This document shows positions 1-8,492 of a DNA stretch of 64,000 bases, piece by piece. The notes beneath the pieces were generated by a model. That model had not been told where the DNA came from and ran no database searches. It saw nothing but the letters and a program-made list of their open reading frames with translations. A program made the translations under genes and the position numbers. The DNA comes from Salinivirgaceae bacterium (GTDB lineage Bacteria; Bacteroidota; Bacteroidia; Bacteroidales; SZUA-534): NCBI GenBank assembly GCA_017551905.1, contig JAFZKK010000123.1, forward strand, positions 1-64,000, given 5' to 3'. How positions within the stretch are numbered: the first letter of the stretch is position 1; each line of letters starts with the position of its first letter.

Positions 1-206
1 GTGCGGGCGACGGGCACGGTAACGTTAGACACCTGCGACAGGCACATCTTCGAGCCGTAGTAGTCAACCATCACGCCGACGAGCACGCGAATGTCGGCCT
101 TCCCAGCCCTGATGCGGGCTATTGAGACTTCAAGAAAATCGACAGCCTTCACCATTTGGGCTTTCGACTTTTCGGTTTGTTTCTTTACATCTTCTTGTGT
201 CATCAT
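1..206 (-). CDS. frr: Ribosome recycling factor, N-terminal part
   Basis: Reading leftward, the frame gives about 68 residues with the family signature RAGKA followed by GVMVDYYGSK and LSQVSNV, which are the helix and hinge segments of ribosome recycling factor. This cytoplasmic protein splits post-termination ribosomes together with EF-G. The 3' two thirds lie outside the window, so nothing can be said about the rest. Two adjacent ATG codons (206 and 203) could start it. It begins 13 bases after the pyrH stop, the usual pyrH-frr order, so the two are probably co-transcribed. The segment after RAGKA reads DIRVLVG, where the family more often has NPxLLDG; this is a small sequence oddity, not a defect. 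Confidence 0.93.
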   Translation of the reverse strand, partial: MMTQEDVKKQTEKSKAQMVKAVDFLEVSIARIRAGKADIRVLVGVMVDYYGSKMCLSQVSNVTVPVAR

Positions 207-219
207 AACTGTATGAGTT

Positions 220-930
220 TTAAATTGTTACTAATGTTCCGATATTCTCGCCCGAGAGCACTTTGACAAGGTTTCCGGGTTTGTCCATATTGAAAACGAT
301 AATAGGCAGCTTGTTTTCCTTGCACATTGTGGTGGCCGTCAAGTCCATAACCTTCAGGCCGCGGTTGTAGATTTCGTCGTAAGTTATTGTGTCGAATTTT
401 GTTGCTGTCGGGTCTTTCTCGGGGTCGGCGGTGTAGATGCCGTCAACGCGAGTGCCCTTGAGCATCACATCGGCCTCAATCTCGATTCCGCGCAGCGACG
501 AGCCTGTGTCGGTGGTGAAATACGGATTGCCCGTCCCACCCGACATTATGACCACCTCGCCACGGTTCAGTGCCTCAATGGCTTTGGGTTTCGAGTAGAA
601 CTCGCCTATCGGTTCCATACGGATAGCTGTCAGCACGCGAGCCGGTTGCCCGATGCTCTCCAACGCCGAACACAGCGCCATAGAGTTGATAACCGTCGCC
701 AACATTCCCATCTGGTCGCCTTTGTAGCGGTCGAAGCCTTTCGATGCGCCACTCAATCCGCGGAAAATATTGCCGCCGCCAATCACAATTCCAATCTGCA
801 CACCCATGTCGGCTATCTGTTTAATTTGGGCGGCATACTCGTTGAGCCGCTGCGTGTCGATGCCGTAGCCCTGAGCGCCCATCAGCGACTCGCCGCTGAG
901 TTTCAATAAAATGCGTTTATATTTTGCCAT
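220..930 (-). CDS. pyrH: UMP kinase
   Basis: Phosphorylates UMP to UDP with ATP in pyrimidine nucleotide synthesis; a cytoplasmic hexamer of the amino-acid-kinase fold. The 236 residues match the family length. The N-terminal KLSGESL loop, the GGGNIFRG glycine-rich loop near residue 52 and the MSGGTGNPYFTTDT segment with the following LKGTRVDGIYTADP are all present and characteristic of bacterial UMP kinases. It is the first gene of a pyrH-frr unit. The 236 bases between its start and the divergent OmpA-type gene must hold both promoters; I see only a 7-of-8 match to a TAnnTTTG box on this strand (near 964-1000) and do not call it. Confidence 0.97.
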   Translation of the reverse strand: MAKYKRILLKLSGESLMGAQGYGIDTQRLNEYAAQIKQIADMGVQIGIVIGGGNIFRGLSGASKGFDRYKGDQMGMLATVINSMALCSALESIGQPARVLTAIRMEPIGEFYSKPKAIEALNRGEVVIMSGGTGNPYFTTDTGSSLRGIEIEADVMLKGTRVDGIYTADPEKDPTATKFDTITYDEIYNRGLKVMDLTATTMCKENKLPIIVFNMDKPGNLVKVLSGENIGTLVTI

Positions 931-1166
931 ATCTTTTGTAATAAAAACGTGTGAAGGTAAGTAAAAAATGAAACAATTCTATTTCGGAATGCAAAAGTTA
1001 GCGGCAAACACATTTAAAATCCCTTTACCGAAGCCAAAAACGCACAGCGCCCATATCGTTTTTTCACACTCCAATCGGTTAATAAGTTATGTAGAATTTT
1101 TGGCGGCGCGCTAAAAAAGCACTCTTTCGTCATTGTATTTTTATTGATAATTTTTTCGGAACAGAT

Positions 1167-2192
1167 ATGTCGAAACAAATCAAAACACTTATAGCGATGA
1201 CAGTTGTCGGGCTTGCAGCCTGCGTGCCGTCAAAACAATTTCAGGAGCTGAAGGAGAAAAACGAGGCGATAGTTGCCGAACGCGACTCCGTTAAAAGTCT
1301 GAACGAAGACCTAACCGTAAAATCGACCGAGCTTGAAGCCCAGGTTGAGGAACTGAACAAGAAGTTGGAAACCGAAGCCGGAACGAAAGCCGTCATCCGC
1401 GACTCGGCGATGTTCTACCGCAAACAGTACAAGGTGTTTAAAACGATGTACGACGACTTGAGCGACGAACAGGAGAAACAGTCCACAAAAGACGAGTCGG
1501 AGATGCGTGAGTTGCTGGCCGACCTGCAGGTAAGCAAACAGGATTTGCTCGAGAAAGAGCGCGACCTGAAAGCCAAGCAACAGGAGCTTGACGAGCGCGA
1601 CGCCATTCTGGTGGCTCTCGACTCAAACCTCAACATGCAACGCCGCGAACTGGCAGAGAAAAACCGCCGCGTTCAGGAGTTGGAAAATATTCTGAATCAG
1701 AAAGATTCATCAGTCAGAGCGCTGAAACAGAAAATCAGCCACGCGCTTTTAGGATTTGAGGACAAAGGTCTGACCGTTGAGCAACGCAACGGCAAGGTGT
1801 ATGTCACTATGGATGAGAAACTTCTGTTCAAATCGGGCAAGTGGGATGTTGACCCGAAAGGCCAGGCCGCGCTGAAACAAATTGCCGAAGTGCTTGCCGC
1901 CAACACCGATGTCAACATAATGATTGAAGGCCACACCGACGATGTCCCGATGAAAGGCACCGGCGACATTCAAGACAACTGGGACTTGAGCGCCAAACGC
2001 GCCACAACTATTGTCAAATTGCTTGTCAACGAAGGCAAGATTGACGGCAAACGAATTTCGGCTGCCGGACGCTCGCAGTATTCGCCCATCGACCCGGCAA
2101 AAACCTCTGAGGCACGCGCCAAAAACCGCCGCACAGAAATAATTCTCACTCCAAAACTCGACGAGATATTCCGAATTCTGGAAACGAATTAA
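1167..2192 (+). CDS. OmpA-family lipoprotein with long coiled coil
   Basis: A 341-residue envelope protein. A short signal peptide ends in the lipobox LAAC with Cys19 as the lipidation site. Residues about 25-190 are a charged, heptad-rich coiled coil with no aromatic core, and residues about 215-330 form an OmpA-like peptidoglycan-binding domain with GHTDD, the NxxLSxxRA helix and NRRTEI. By family knowledge such proteins anchor the outer membrane to peptidoglycan; the coiled coil could span the periplasm. It stands alone between the divergent pyrH and downstream deoC. An exact biological role cannot be assigned from sequence. Confidence 0.88.
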   Translation: MSKQIKTLIAMTVVGLAACVPSKQFQELKEKNEAIVAERDSVKSLNEDLTVKSTELEAQVEELNKKLETEAGTKAVIRDSAMFYRKQYKVFKTMYDDLSDEQEKQSTKDESEMRELLADLQVSKQDLLEKERDLKAKQQELDERDAILVALDSNLNMQRRELAEKNRRVQELENILNQKDSSVRALKQKISHALLGFEDKGLTVEQRNGKVYVTMDEKLLFKSGKWDVDPKGQAALKQIAEVLAANTDVNIMIEGHTDDVPMKGTGDIQDNWDLSAKRATTIVKLLVNEGKIDGKRISAAGRSQYSPIDPAKTSEARAKNRRTEIILTPKLDEIFRILETN

Positions 2193-2194
2193 CT

Positions 2195-2250
2195 TAAGGC
2201 ACAAGGCAATAGGCATAAGGCACTAGTATAATTACGAATTACGAAACGGT
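2195..2250. repeat. Heptamer-phased intergenic tract A
   Basis: Starting three bases after the OmpA-type stop codon, the sequence reads as consecutive 7-base units: TAAGGCA, CAAGGCA, ATAGGCA, TAAGGCA, CTAGTAT, AATTACG, AATTACG, AAACGGT. The 7-base phase holds across two different word families. No coding role is seen. Confidence 0.7.
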
Positions 2251-2271
2251 TATTAAACAGCGAAGCGTTTC

Positions 2272-2306
2272 AACTTTAAACTTTAAACTCGATAACTTCT
2301 AACTTA
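2272..2306. repeat. Heptamer-phased tract before deoC
   Basis: Five consecutive 7-base units, AACTTTA, AACTTTA, AACTCGA, TAACTTC, TAACTTA, end one base before the deoC ATG. They would lie in or next to the 5' untranslated region of deoC. Confidence 0.6.
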
Positions 2307-2307
2307 T

Positions 2308-3192
2308 ATGGACCTTCTTAAAAACTTTCCGATGCCGTTCTCGGCTGCCGACATTGAGCAAAAGGTGTTTGATGCCAAAACCCGTTCAAAACAGCTTTTC
2401 GATGTTGAGCATTTGAAACTTGCGCTCAGCCTTATCGATTTGACTACGCTCAACTCGGTTGACACGCAGGAAAAAGGCGCACGTTTTGCAAACAATGTCA
2501 ACAACTTCCACGACAATTTCTCGGGCATACCTGATGTAGCCGCAATATGCGTCTATCCGTCGCTTGTTAAGACTGTGGCCACAACGCTGAAGCGTCCTGG
2601 TGTGGGCGTAGCTTCGGTTGCGGCTTGCTTCCCAGCATCGCAGTCGTTCATCGAGGTAAAGGCTCTGGAATGTAAAATGGCCGTTGAAGCTGGTGCCACC
2701 GACATCGATATCGTGATTTCGCAGGGCGCATGGCTTGCAAACGACTATCAGACGGTGTTTGATGAGATTAAAGCCATAAAGGCCGCCGTTGGAAAGGCCC
2801 ACCTCAAGGTGATTCTTGAAACTGGTGTGTTGCGCTCAGTTGAGGATATATGGAACGCAAGTATTGTTGCAATGGAGGCTGGCGCCGATTTCATAAAGAC
2901 TTCTACCGGAAAACTTGAACCCGCCGCCACTCCGCAGGCTGTTTGCGTAATGTGCGAGGCCATAAAGGCTTACGCTGCAAAAACCGGACGCAAGGTGGGA
3001 ATAAAACCTGCTGGCGGAATGTCAATTTCAGAAGACGCCTTGCTTTATATGGCTATTGTAGAGAATCTGTTGGGAGCCGAATGGCTTAACAATAAAATGT
3101 TCCGCTTGGGCGCAAGCCGTATGGCAAACAACATTCTAAAGGACATTGTCAGCATTGAGTCGGGCAAGGTTCAGGATGTTAAGTATTTCTAA
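2308..3192 (+). CDS. deoC: Deoxyribose-phosphate aldolase
   Basis: Cleaves 2-deoxyribose 5-phosphate to glyceraldehyde 3-phosphate and acetaldehyde in deoxynucleoside salvage; a cytoplasmic TIM-barrel enzyme. The Schiff-base lysine lies in DFIKTSTGK (Lys197) and the second catalytic lysine in VGIKPAGG (Lys233); the DIDIVIS strand with the catalytic Asp is also present. At 294 residues it is longer than the 220-260 residues of the enterobacterial type because of an N-terminal helical extension, typical of the longer DeoC form. It is followed by a bidirectional terminator and converges with pyrF. Confidence 0.95.
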   Translation: MDLLKNFPMPFSAADIEQKVFDAKTRSKQLFDVEHLKLALSLIDLTTLNSVDTQEKGARFANNVNNFHDNFSGIPDVAAICVYPSLVKTVATTLKRPGVGVASVAACFPASQSFIEVKALECKMAVEAGATDIDIVISQGAWLANDYQTVFDEIKAIKAAVGKAHLKVILETGVLRSVEDIWNASIVAMEAGADFIKTSTGKLEPAATPQAVCVMCEAIKAYAAKTGRKVGIKPAGGMSISEDALLYMAIVENLLGAEWLNNKMFRLGASRMANNILKDIVSIESGKVQDVKYF

Positions 3193-3219
3193 GAAACTAT
3201 TTATTTTTCACACAGACGG

Positions 3220-3260
3220 AAAAGGGATTGCCCTCATTGCAGGACAATCCCTTTTTATTT
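3220..3260. terminator. Bidirectional terminator between deoC and pyrF
   Basis: An 11-bp perfect stem (AAAAGGGATTG at 3220-3230 with CAATCCCTTTT at 3245-3255), a 14-base loop and T-rich runs on both sides. It sits between two convergent genes, so it can stop transcription from both. Confidence 0.85.
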
Positions 3261-3276
3261 TGTGTGCCCGTTAAGG

Positions 3277-4104
3277 CTACTTGCAATATTTCTCCAGCAT
3301 CACTTTCATCTCCGCTGCCACTGATTTGGCGGCTTCGGCGGCTTTTTCGGCAAAGTCGGTGCCGTTGCTTGCGTAGATGATGGCGCGCGATGAGTTGACA
3401 ATCAGTCCGCACTTTGAGTTCATTCCGTAGCGGCAAACCTCCTCGAGAGAGCCACCCTGCGCACCAATGCCCGGCACAAGCAGAAAATGGTCGGGAACAA
3501 TGTGGCGGATATCCTCGAACAGCCGGCCTTGGGTGGCTCCCACAACGTACATTATCTGGTCGGCGGTGGCCCACGCCTGGCTTGTGCGCAAAACCTTCTC
3601 GAACAGACGCTCGCCATTGGCGTCGGCGGTGAGTTGGAAGTCGTGCGAGCCCTTGTTGCTTGTGAGCGCAAGCAGAATCACCCATTTGCCCTCGTAGGTC
3701 AAGAACGGGCTAACGCTGTCCTCGCCCATATACGGTGCCACGGTAACCGAATCGATGTTCAGTTCCTCGAAAAACGAGCGGGCGTACATCGCGCTTGTGT
3801 TGCCGATGTCGCCGCGTTTGGCGTCGGCAATGATGAACTGGTCGGGATACTTTTCTTTCAGATATTTAATTGTCTTTTCGAACGAAATCCACCCCCGAAC
3901 GCCCATACTCTCGTAGAAGGCAAGGTTCGGCTTGTAGGCGATGCAGTAGTCGGCTGTGGCGTCGATAATGGCCTTGTTGAAGGCGAAAATCGGGTCTTCG
4001 TCGCTCAGCAAATGAGCAGGCACTTTCTTAATGTCGGTATCGAGACCAACGCAAAGGAATGTCTGTTTTTTAGTAATCTGATTTACAATGTCTTGACGTG
4101 TCAT
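3277..4104 (-). CDS. pyrF: Orotidine 5'-phosphate decarboxylase
   Basis: Last step of UMP synthesis, decarboxylating OMP. The 275-residue protein has the FLCVGLDTD start, the catalytic [10 protein letters not shown] motif and the VPGIGAQGG phosphate-binding loop, and matches the longer (type 2) PyrF group found in Bacteroidota and Actinobacteria. The gene is last in the leftward train kdsB-purD-membrane protein-purM-prfA-hydrolase-pyrF, 15 bases after the hydrolase stop, and ends just before the shared terminator with deoC. Confidence 0.96.
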   Translation of the reverse strand: MTRQDIVNQITKKQTFLCVGLDTDIKKVPAHLLSDEDPIFAFNKAIIDATADYCIAYKPNLAFYESMGVRGWISFEKTIKYLKEKYPDQFIIADAKRGDIGNTSAMYARSFFEELNIDSVTVAPYMGEDSVSPFLTYEGKWVILLALTSNKGSHDFQLTADANGERLFEKVLRTSQAWATADQIMYVVGATQGRLFEDIRHIVPDHFLLVPGIGAQGGSLEEVCRYGMNSKCGLIVNSSRAIIYASNGTDFAEKAAEAAKSVAAEMKVMLEKYCK

Positions 4105-4119
4105 ATTTTTAATTTTAAT

Positions 4120-5121
4120 TTAATATAAATCTGTTTTTTCGCACCAGTCTATAAATTCGTCCATTACATCTTGCCAATGCATATTTTCATAATCAGATTT
4201 TCCATCAGGAAGAATTTGCTCAAAATTATGCCCGCAACCAATGAATGCGTGAATTTTATAGTCGTGCTTGCCTTTCAATTCGAAAAACAATGGCAACAAG
4301 TCGCACATAGAAGCGCCATCATCTTCTGTTCCGAATGCAACATAGACAGGCATTTTTAAATTGACAATATCGTCTACGAATGGTCTACTGAAACTGCGCC
4401 AAGTACGCTTTGTGTTTCCAGTCTCAAATTCAGTCGTATCTCTGCATACATTTTGCCACCACTCGTATTTTTCATCAATGTTCTTTTGCGCTATACTGTC
4501 GGTAATTATGCCATAACGAACAGCATTTCTTTGTTTCAGTATAAATTGGGAATAACGGCCAAGAATATTAAAACTCAAACATCCAACAGCGTGAATATCA
4601 ACATTCTGCAATCCAAGTTTCAATGCTACAAATGAGCCTTGCGAATGTCCGACTGTGATTATTTTGTTTTTTTTCACCCACTCTTGCTGACGCAAAAATT
4701 TCAAAACAGCATTGCCGCGTTCCACATATTTTTCCAAATAGTCATTCTGCCTATATTCCTCAACATAGTTACCTTTGGGCGTGTATTCGTATCTGTTATT
4801 AAGTTTTTCCTCATCCACACATATAGGAATGTTAGGCATTGATATTATCACATAATGGTATCTGTCAAGATGTGAGAAAAAGTCGAAATTGCTCAAAGCG
4901 GATACCCACTTTTCGCCTTGGCTATTTATTACAACGGGGACTGGCAGTGAGCCTTGACAAAAAATAATAGTCGGCTTTTCTACGTTGTCTTTGGCTATTC
5001 TTATGAATGATATGGTGTCATTGCCTTCGGTTATGGAATAATTGGTTATAAAATCGGAATCATTGCCACTTGCAAAAAAGTGAAACAATATCAGCAATGC
5101 GACAAATATGCTCTTTTTCAT
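4120..5121 (-). CDS. Secreted alpha/beta-hydrolase family protein
   Basis: A 333-residue protein with an N-terminal signal peptide (hydrophobic residues 5-17) and an alpha/beta-hydrolase core: nucleophile elbow GHSQGS with Ser160, and a late GCGHNF with candidate catalytic His298. The acid residue is probably in the segment after AFGTEDDG near residue 265. The substrate is unknown; the fold covers esterases, lipases and peptidases. It sits between prfA (30 bases upstream) and pyrF (15 bases downstream), and its composition is visibly more AT-rich than either, with many AAA/AAT codons, so it may be a later insertion into a housekeeping operon. Confidence 0.8.
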   Translation of the reverse strand: MKKSIFVALLILFHFFASGNDSDFITNYSITEGNDTISFIRIAKDNVEKPTIIFCQGSLPVPVVINSQGEKWVSALSNFDFFSHLDRYHYVIISMPNIPICVDEEKLNNRYEYTPKGNYVEEYRQNDYLEKYVERGNAVLKFLRQQEWVKKNKIITVGHSQGSFVALKLGLQNVDIHAVGCLSFNILGRYSQFILKQRNAVRYGIITDSIAQKNIDEKYEWWQNVCRDTTEFETGNTKRTWRSFSRPFVDDIVNLKMPVYVAFGTEDDGASMCDLLPLFFELKGKHDYKIHAFIGCGHNFEQILPDGKSDYENMHWQDVMDEFIDWCEKTDLY

Positions 5122-5151
5122 AAGAAACCTATTCCGTTCTTTTGCAATTAT

Positions 5152-6264
5152 TTACAAATCCGCCTCCTTCAGTCGCTCGGCATTTTCAGCCACAATCAGG
5201 TGGTCGATGCAGTCCTGAATGTCGCCGTTCACAAAGGCGTCGAGATTATAGATTGTGTAGTTGATGCGGTGGTCGGTGATTCGGCCCTGCGGATAGTTGT
5301 AGGTGCGGATTTTGGCCGAACGGTCGCCGGTTGAGACCATTGTCTTGCGGCGCGAAGCAATGTCGTCGATATATTTCTGGTGCTCCTTGTCGTAGATGAA
5401 GGTACGCAGACGGCTCAACGCGCGCTCTTTGTTCTTTGGCTGGTCGCGGGTTTCGGTACACTCAATCAGTATCTCGTCAACCACACCGGTAATGGGGTTT
5501 TTCCAATTGTAACGCAACCGCACACCCGACTCCACCTTGTTCACGTTCTGACCGCCAGCGCCGCTCGAACGGAAAGTGTCCCACTTGATTTCGCCTTCGT
5601 TAATCTGCACGTCGAACTCGTCGGCCTCGGGCAGCACGGCCACCGTTGCCGCCGATGTGTGGACGCGACCCTGCGTTTCGGTCACGGGCACGCGCTGAAC
5701 GCGATGCACGCCCGACTCGTATTTTAGTGTGCCATAGACACTTGTGCCCGTTACGCGCGCCACAATCTCTTTGTAGCCGCCGCTCGCTCCCTCGCTGCAA
5801 CTCGACACCTCGAGTTTCCAGCCTTTCGACTCGCAGTACTTGGTGTACATTCGGAACAGGTCGCCAGCAAACAGCGCGGCCTCGTCGCCGCCCGTGCCGC
5901 CGCGGATTTCAAGAATGGCGTTCTTGTCGTCTTCGGGGTCCGACGGCAGCAGCAGCAGTTTGATTTCCTCCTCCATTGGCGCCACCTTCGGCTCGTTCTC
6001 GTCGAGTTCCATTTTGGCCATTTCGCGCATTTCGTCGTCCTTCTCGGTATTCAGAATGGTGCGCGCCTCCTCAATATTGGAAATCAGCGTTTTGTATTTC
6101 TTGTAAACCTCAACAATTGGCTCAAGGTGCTTGTACTCCTTGTTGAGTTTCACAAACCGCTTCACGTCGGCAATAACTTCAGGGTCAGTTATTTGCTGCG
6201 CCGTCTCCTCGAACCGGATTTTTATTGCTTCAAGTTTTTCTAAAAGTGTATTTTCTGTTGCCAT
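5152..6264 (-). CDS. prfA: Peptide chain release factor 1
   Basis: Recognises UAA and UAG stop codons and triggers peptide release. The peptidyl-tRNA hydrolysis motif GAGGQNVNK lies near residue 238, and the RF1-type tripeptide PVT precedes ETQGRVHTSAATVAV, which distinguishes it from RF2 (SPF). The in-frame upstream codon at 6270 is TTG; I prefer the ATG at 6264 (MATENT), giving 370 residues, normal for RF1. It lies between purM (about 55 bases upstream) and the inserted hydrolase. No frameshift of the RF2 type is seen. Confidence 0.96.
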   Translation of the reverse strand: MATENTLLEKLEAIKIRFEETAQQITDPEVIADVKRFVKLNKEYKHLEPIVEVYKKYKTLISNIEEARTILNTEKDDEMREMAKMELDENEPKVAPMEEEIKLLLLPSDPEDDKNAILEIRGGTGGDEAALFAGDLFRMYTKYCESKGWKLEVSSCSEGASGGYKEIVARVTGTSVYGTLKYESGVHRVQRVPVTETQGRVHTSAATVAVLPEADEFDVQINEGEIKWDTFRSSGAGGQNVNKVESGVRLRYNWKNPITGVVDEILIECTETRDQPKNKERALSRLRTFIYDKEHQKYIDDIASRRKTMVSTGDRSAKIRTYNYPQGRITDHRINYTIYNLDAFVNGDIQDCIDHLIVAENAERLKEADL

Positions 6265-6319
6265 AATCAATTTTGGTTATTAAGCAGCCATTCAATTAAT
6301 CAATCCTTCAGTTAATCAA

Positions 6320-7489
6320 TCAATAAGTAAACTCCCCAAACTCGCTCTTGATTGTGAGCCAGGTGTGGTCCGACGGTTCGATGCGGCCGATGATTTGCGC
6401 GTCGATGCCGAACGATTTTGAGATTTCGATGACCTTCTGCGCGTCCGCTGCGTCGAGATAGACTTCAAGGCGGTGGCCCATATTGAAGACCTTGTACATT
6501 TCGCGCCAGTCGGTGCCGCTCTGCTCTTTGATGGTGCGGAACAGCGGCGGAACGGGGAACAGATTGTCTTTCACAACGTGCACGCCGTCAACAAAATGCA
6601 GCACTTTGGTCTGCGCGCCGCCCGAGCAGTGCACCATTCCGTGGATGGCGGGGCGCAACTCGTCCAGCAGGCGCTTGACAACGGGCGCGTAGGTGCGTGT
6701 GGGCGACAGAACCAGTTTGCCAGCGTCGAGTGGTGAGCCTTCAACCTTGTCGGTGAGTTTCAGATTGCCGCTGTAAACCAACTCGTCGGGCACGGCGGCA
6801 TCGTAACTTTCAGGATATTTTTCGGCCAGATATTTGGCGAACACATCGTGGCGGGCGCTTGTCAGGCCGTTGCTGCCCATACCGCCGTTGTATTCCTTCT
6901 CGTAGGTGGCCTGTCCGAACGATGCAAGGCCCACAATCACATCGCCAGCCTTGATGTTGGCGTTGTTGATGACATCGGCGCGGCGCATACGGCAGGTTAC
7001 CGTGCTGTCGACAATAATGGTGCGCACAAGGTCGCCCACATCGGCAGTCTCACCGCCGGTGGCATACACGCCCACGCCCATTTCGCGCAGTTCGGCAAGC
7101 AGTTCGTCGGTGCCGTTGATGATGGCCGAAATCACCTCGCCAGGCACGAGCATTTTGTTGCGGCCTATAGTGCTCGATACCAATATGTTATCGACCGCGC
7201 CCACGCAGAGCAGGTCGTCGATGTTCATAATCAGCGCGTCTTGCGCAATGCCCTTCCAGACGCTCAAATCGCCCGTCTCTTTCCAGTACAGGTAGGCCAG
7301 GCTCGACTTGGTTCCAGCGCCGTCGGCGTGCATAATGTTGCAGTAGTCGGGGTCGCCGCCCAAAATGTCGGGGATAATCTTGCAGAAAGCCTTGGGATAC
7401 AGGCCTTTGTCGATGTTTTTGATGGCGTTGTGCACGTCTTCTTTCGATGCCGAAACGCCGCGCAGATTGTATCTTTCAGAATTGCTCAT
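6320..7489 (-). CDS. purM: Phosphoribosylformylglycinamidine cyclo-ligase (AIR synthase)
   Basis: Closes the imidazole ring in purine synthesis (FGAM + ATP to AIR). The 389-residue protein has the PurM/selD-type ATP-binding fold: HADGAGTKSSLAY near residue 54, the conserved DALIMNIDDLLCVGA, GGETADVGDLV and the SxGGAQTKVL-like C-terminal half. It is longer than enterobacterial PurM (about 345 residues) and belongs to the divergent Bacteroidota group. It follows a membrane-protein gene by 22 bases within the kdsB-purD train, so two purine genes are co-located. Confidence 0.92.
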   Translation of the reverse strand: MSNSERYNLRGVSASKEDVHNAIKNIDKGLYPKAFCKIIPDILGGDPDYCNIMHADGAGTKSSLAYLYWKETGDLSVWKGIAQDALIMNIDDLLCVGAVDNILVSSTIGRNKMLVPGEVISAIINGTDELLAELREMGVGVYATGGETADVGDLVRTIIVDSTVTCRMRRADVINNANIKAGDVIVGLASFGQATYEKEYNGGMGSNGLTSARHDVFAKYLAEKYPESYDAAVPDELVYSGNLKLTDKVEGSPLDAGKLVLSPTRTYAPVVKRLLDELRPAIHGMVHCSGGAQTKVLHFVDGVHVVKDNLFPVPPLFRTIKEQSGTDWREMYKVFNMGHRLEVYLDAADAQKVIEISKSFGIDAQIIGRIEPSDHTWLTIKSEFGEFTY

Positions 7490-7511
7490 ATCGATATTAA
7501 ATCAAGTTATC

Positions 7512-8489
7512 TTATTGAAAATGAACCATAAGGAATGTGCTGATAATCAGCAGCAGGAACGCCAGTTCGCCCAAAGCGTTGCGCCTTATCTGCATAAAAT
7601 AGAGCGATGCGATGAAGGCTAACGACATTGCGGGGAAAACGGCCATTGTGAGTCCCGCGCACGGTATCAGGAAAAATCCCGCTACCGAAATGATTATCAG
7701 CCAGATAAACAGCGTGAAATACTTGCGCGTCGTCACCTTGTACATACGGATGTACTGCGTCATTGTGAGCAGCGCCACAAGCGTGAAAAGCGCCATAAAT
7801 CCGACCGCCGAATATTGCACAATCGACAGTTTTACAGTGAAATGCTGCGTTATGCCAATCTGTTCCATTCGCTGCCAGAACTGTGCGGGCTCGTCAATCA
7901 TAAACATTCCGAAAAGGTAGAAGACGAACGGCACCACAAAGCCCAAAACCGACGCCAGAAACTCGCGGATGTCGAAGAACCGCATTATGAACTGCGTGGC
8001 GAAGATGAAGAGAGTCATTGCCACCAGCGGCGGGAACAGCAGCGTGCCGATGCCGATAAGCAGCCCCGCCTCGAAGTAGAGCCGTTTCTGTTCGGGAACG
8101 CGCTCGCTGTCGAGTGTGCGCACCATTGCCATAAGCAGGAAAAGGTTGCCCAAAAGCGCGGGCAGCAGGTTGTAGTTGCGCGAGAAAAGGCTGATTATCA
8201 GCACGAAAAACAACGGTGGCATAATCACCTTGTCCTCGACAATGATGAACCGCAAGTCGATGCGCAGCAGCAGAAACGCCTCAATCAGCATTAGCGCGAA
8301 GGCAATCATTTGCGACACCCACGGATTTGGCAGCAGCCAGCCCTGCAGGTCGCGGTAGAGCACCGAACCCTCGGCAATGGGCGGTGTCCACTGCGGGTTG
8401 CAGAAGATGGGCAGCCACAGCAGCGCCGCCACGATTATCGTGAACAGGTGCATTACGGGCGAGTTGCTCTTGTACAGTTTTAATAGCAT
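7512..8489 (-). CDS. Polytopic membrane protein of unknown function
   Basis: A 325-residue protein with about eight or nine hydrophobic segments spread over its whole length and short charged loops; no catalytic or transport motif is visible. It resembles the Bacteroidota family DUF6427 in length, hydropathy and N-terminal style, but I cannot confirm that without a profile search. It is tightly packed between purD (3 bases) and purM (22 bases), so it is translated from the same message. Whether this position has functional meaning for purine or envelope synthesis is open. Confidence 0.75.
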   Translation of the reverse strand: MLLKLYKSNSPVMHLFTIIVAALLWLPIFCNPQWTPPIAEGSVLYRDLQGWLLPNPWVSQMIAFALMLIEAFLLLRIDLRFIIVEDKVIMPPLFFVLIISLFSRNYNLLPALLGNLFLLMAMVRTLDSERVPEQKRLYFEAGLLIGIGTLLFPPLVAMTLFIFATQFIMRFFDIREFLASVLGFVVPFVFYLFGMFMIDEPAQFWQRMEQIGITQHFTVKLSIVQYSAVGFMALFTLVALLTMTQYIRMYKVTTRKYFTLFIWLIIISVAGFFLIPCAGLTMAVFPAMSLAFIASLYFMQIRRNALGELAFLLLIISTFLMVHFQ

Positions 8490-8492
8490 ATC

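Noticed and set aside
1..206. A truncated frr pseudogene
   Set aside because: The frame is intact up to the window edge; the truncation is only the limit of the sequence shown.
3487..4128. A 213-codon open frame antisense to pyrF, and a similar one (6848-7531) antisense to purM
   Set aside because: Both are opposite well-supported enzymes and have no recognisable sequence; shadow frames.
6285..6322. TTAATCAAT repeats between purM and prfA as another heptamer tract
   Set aside because: The two clear copies are 16 bases apart, so they do not keep the 7-base phase seen elsewhere.
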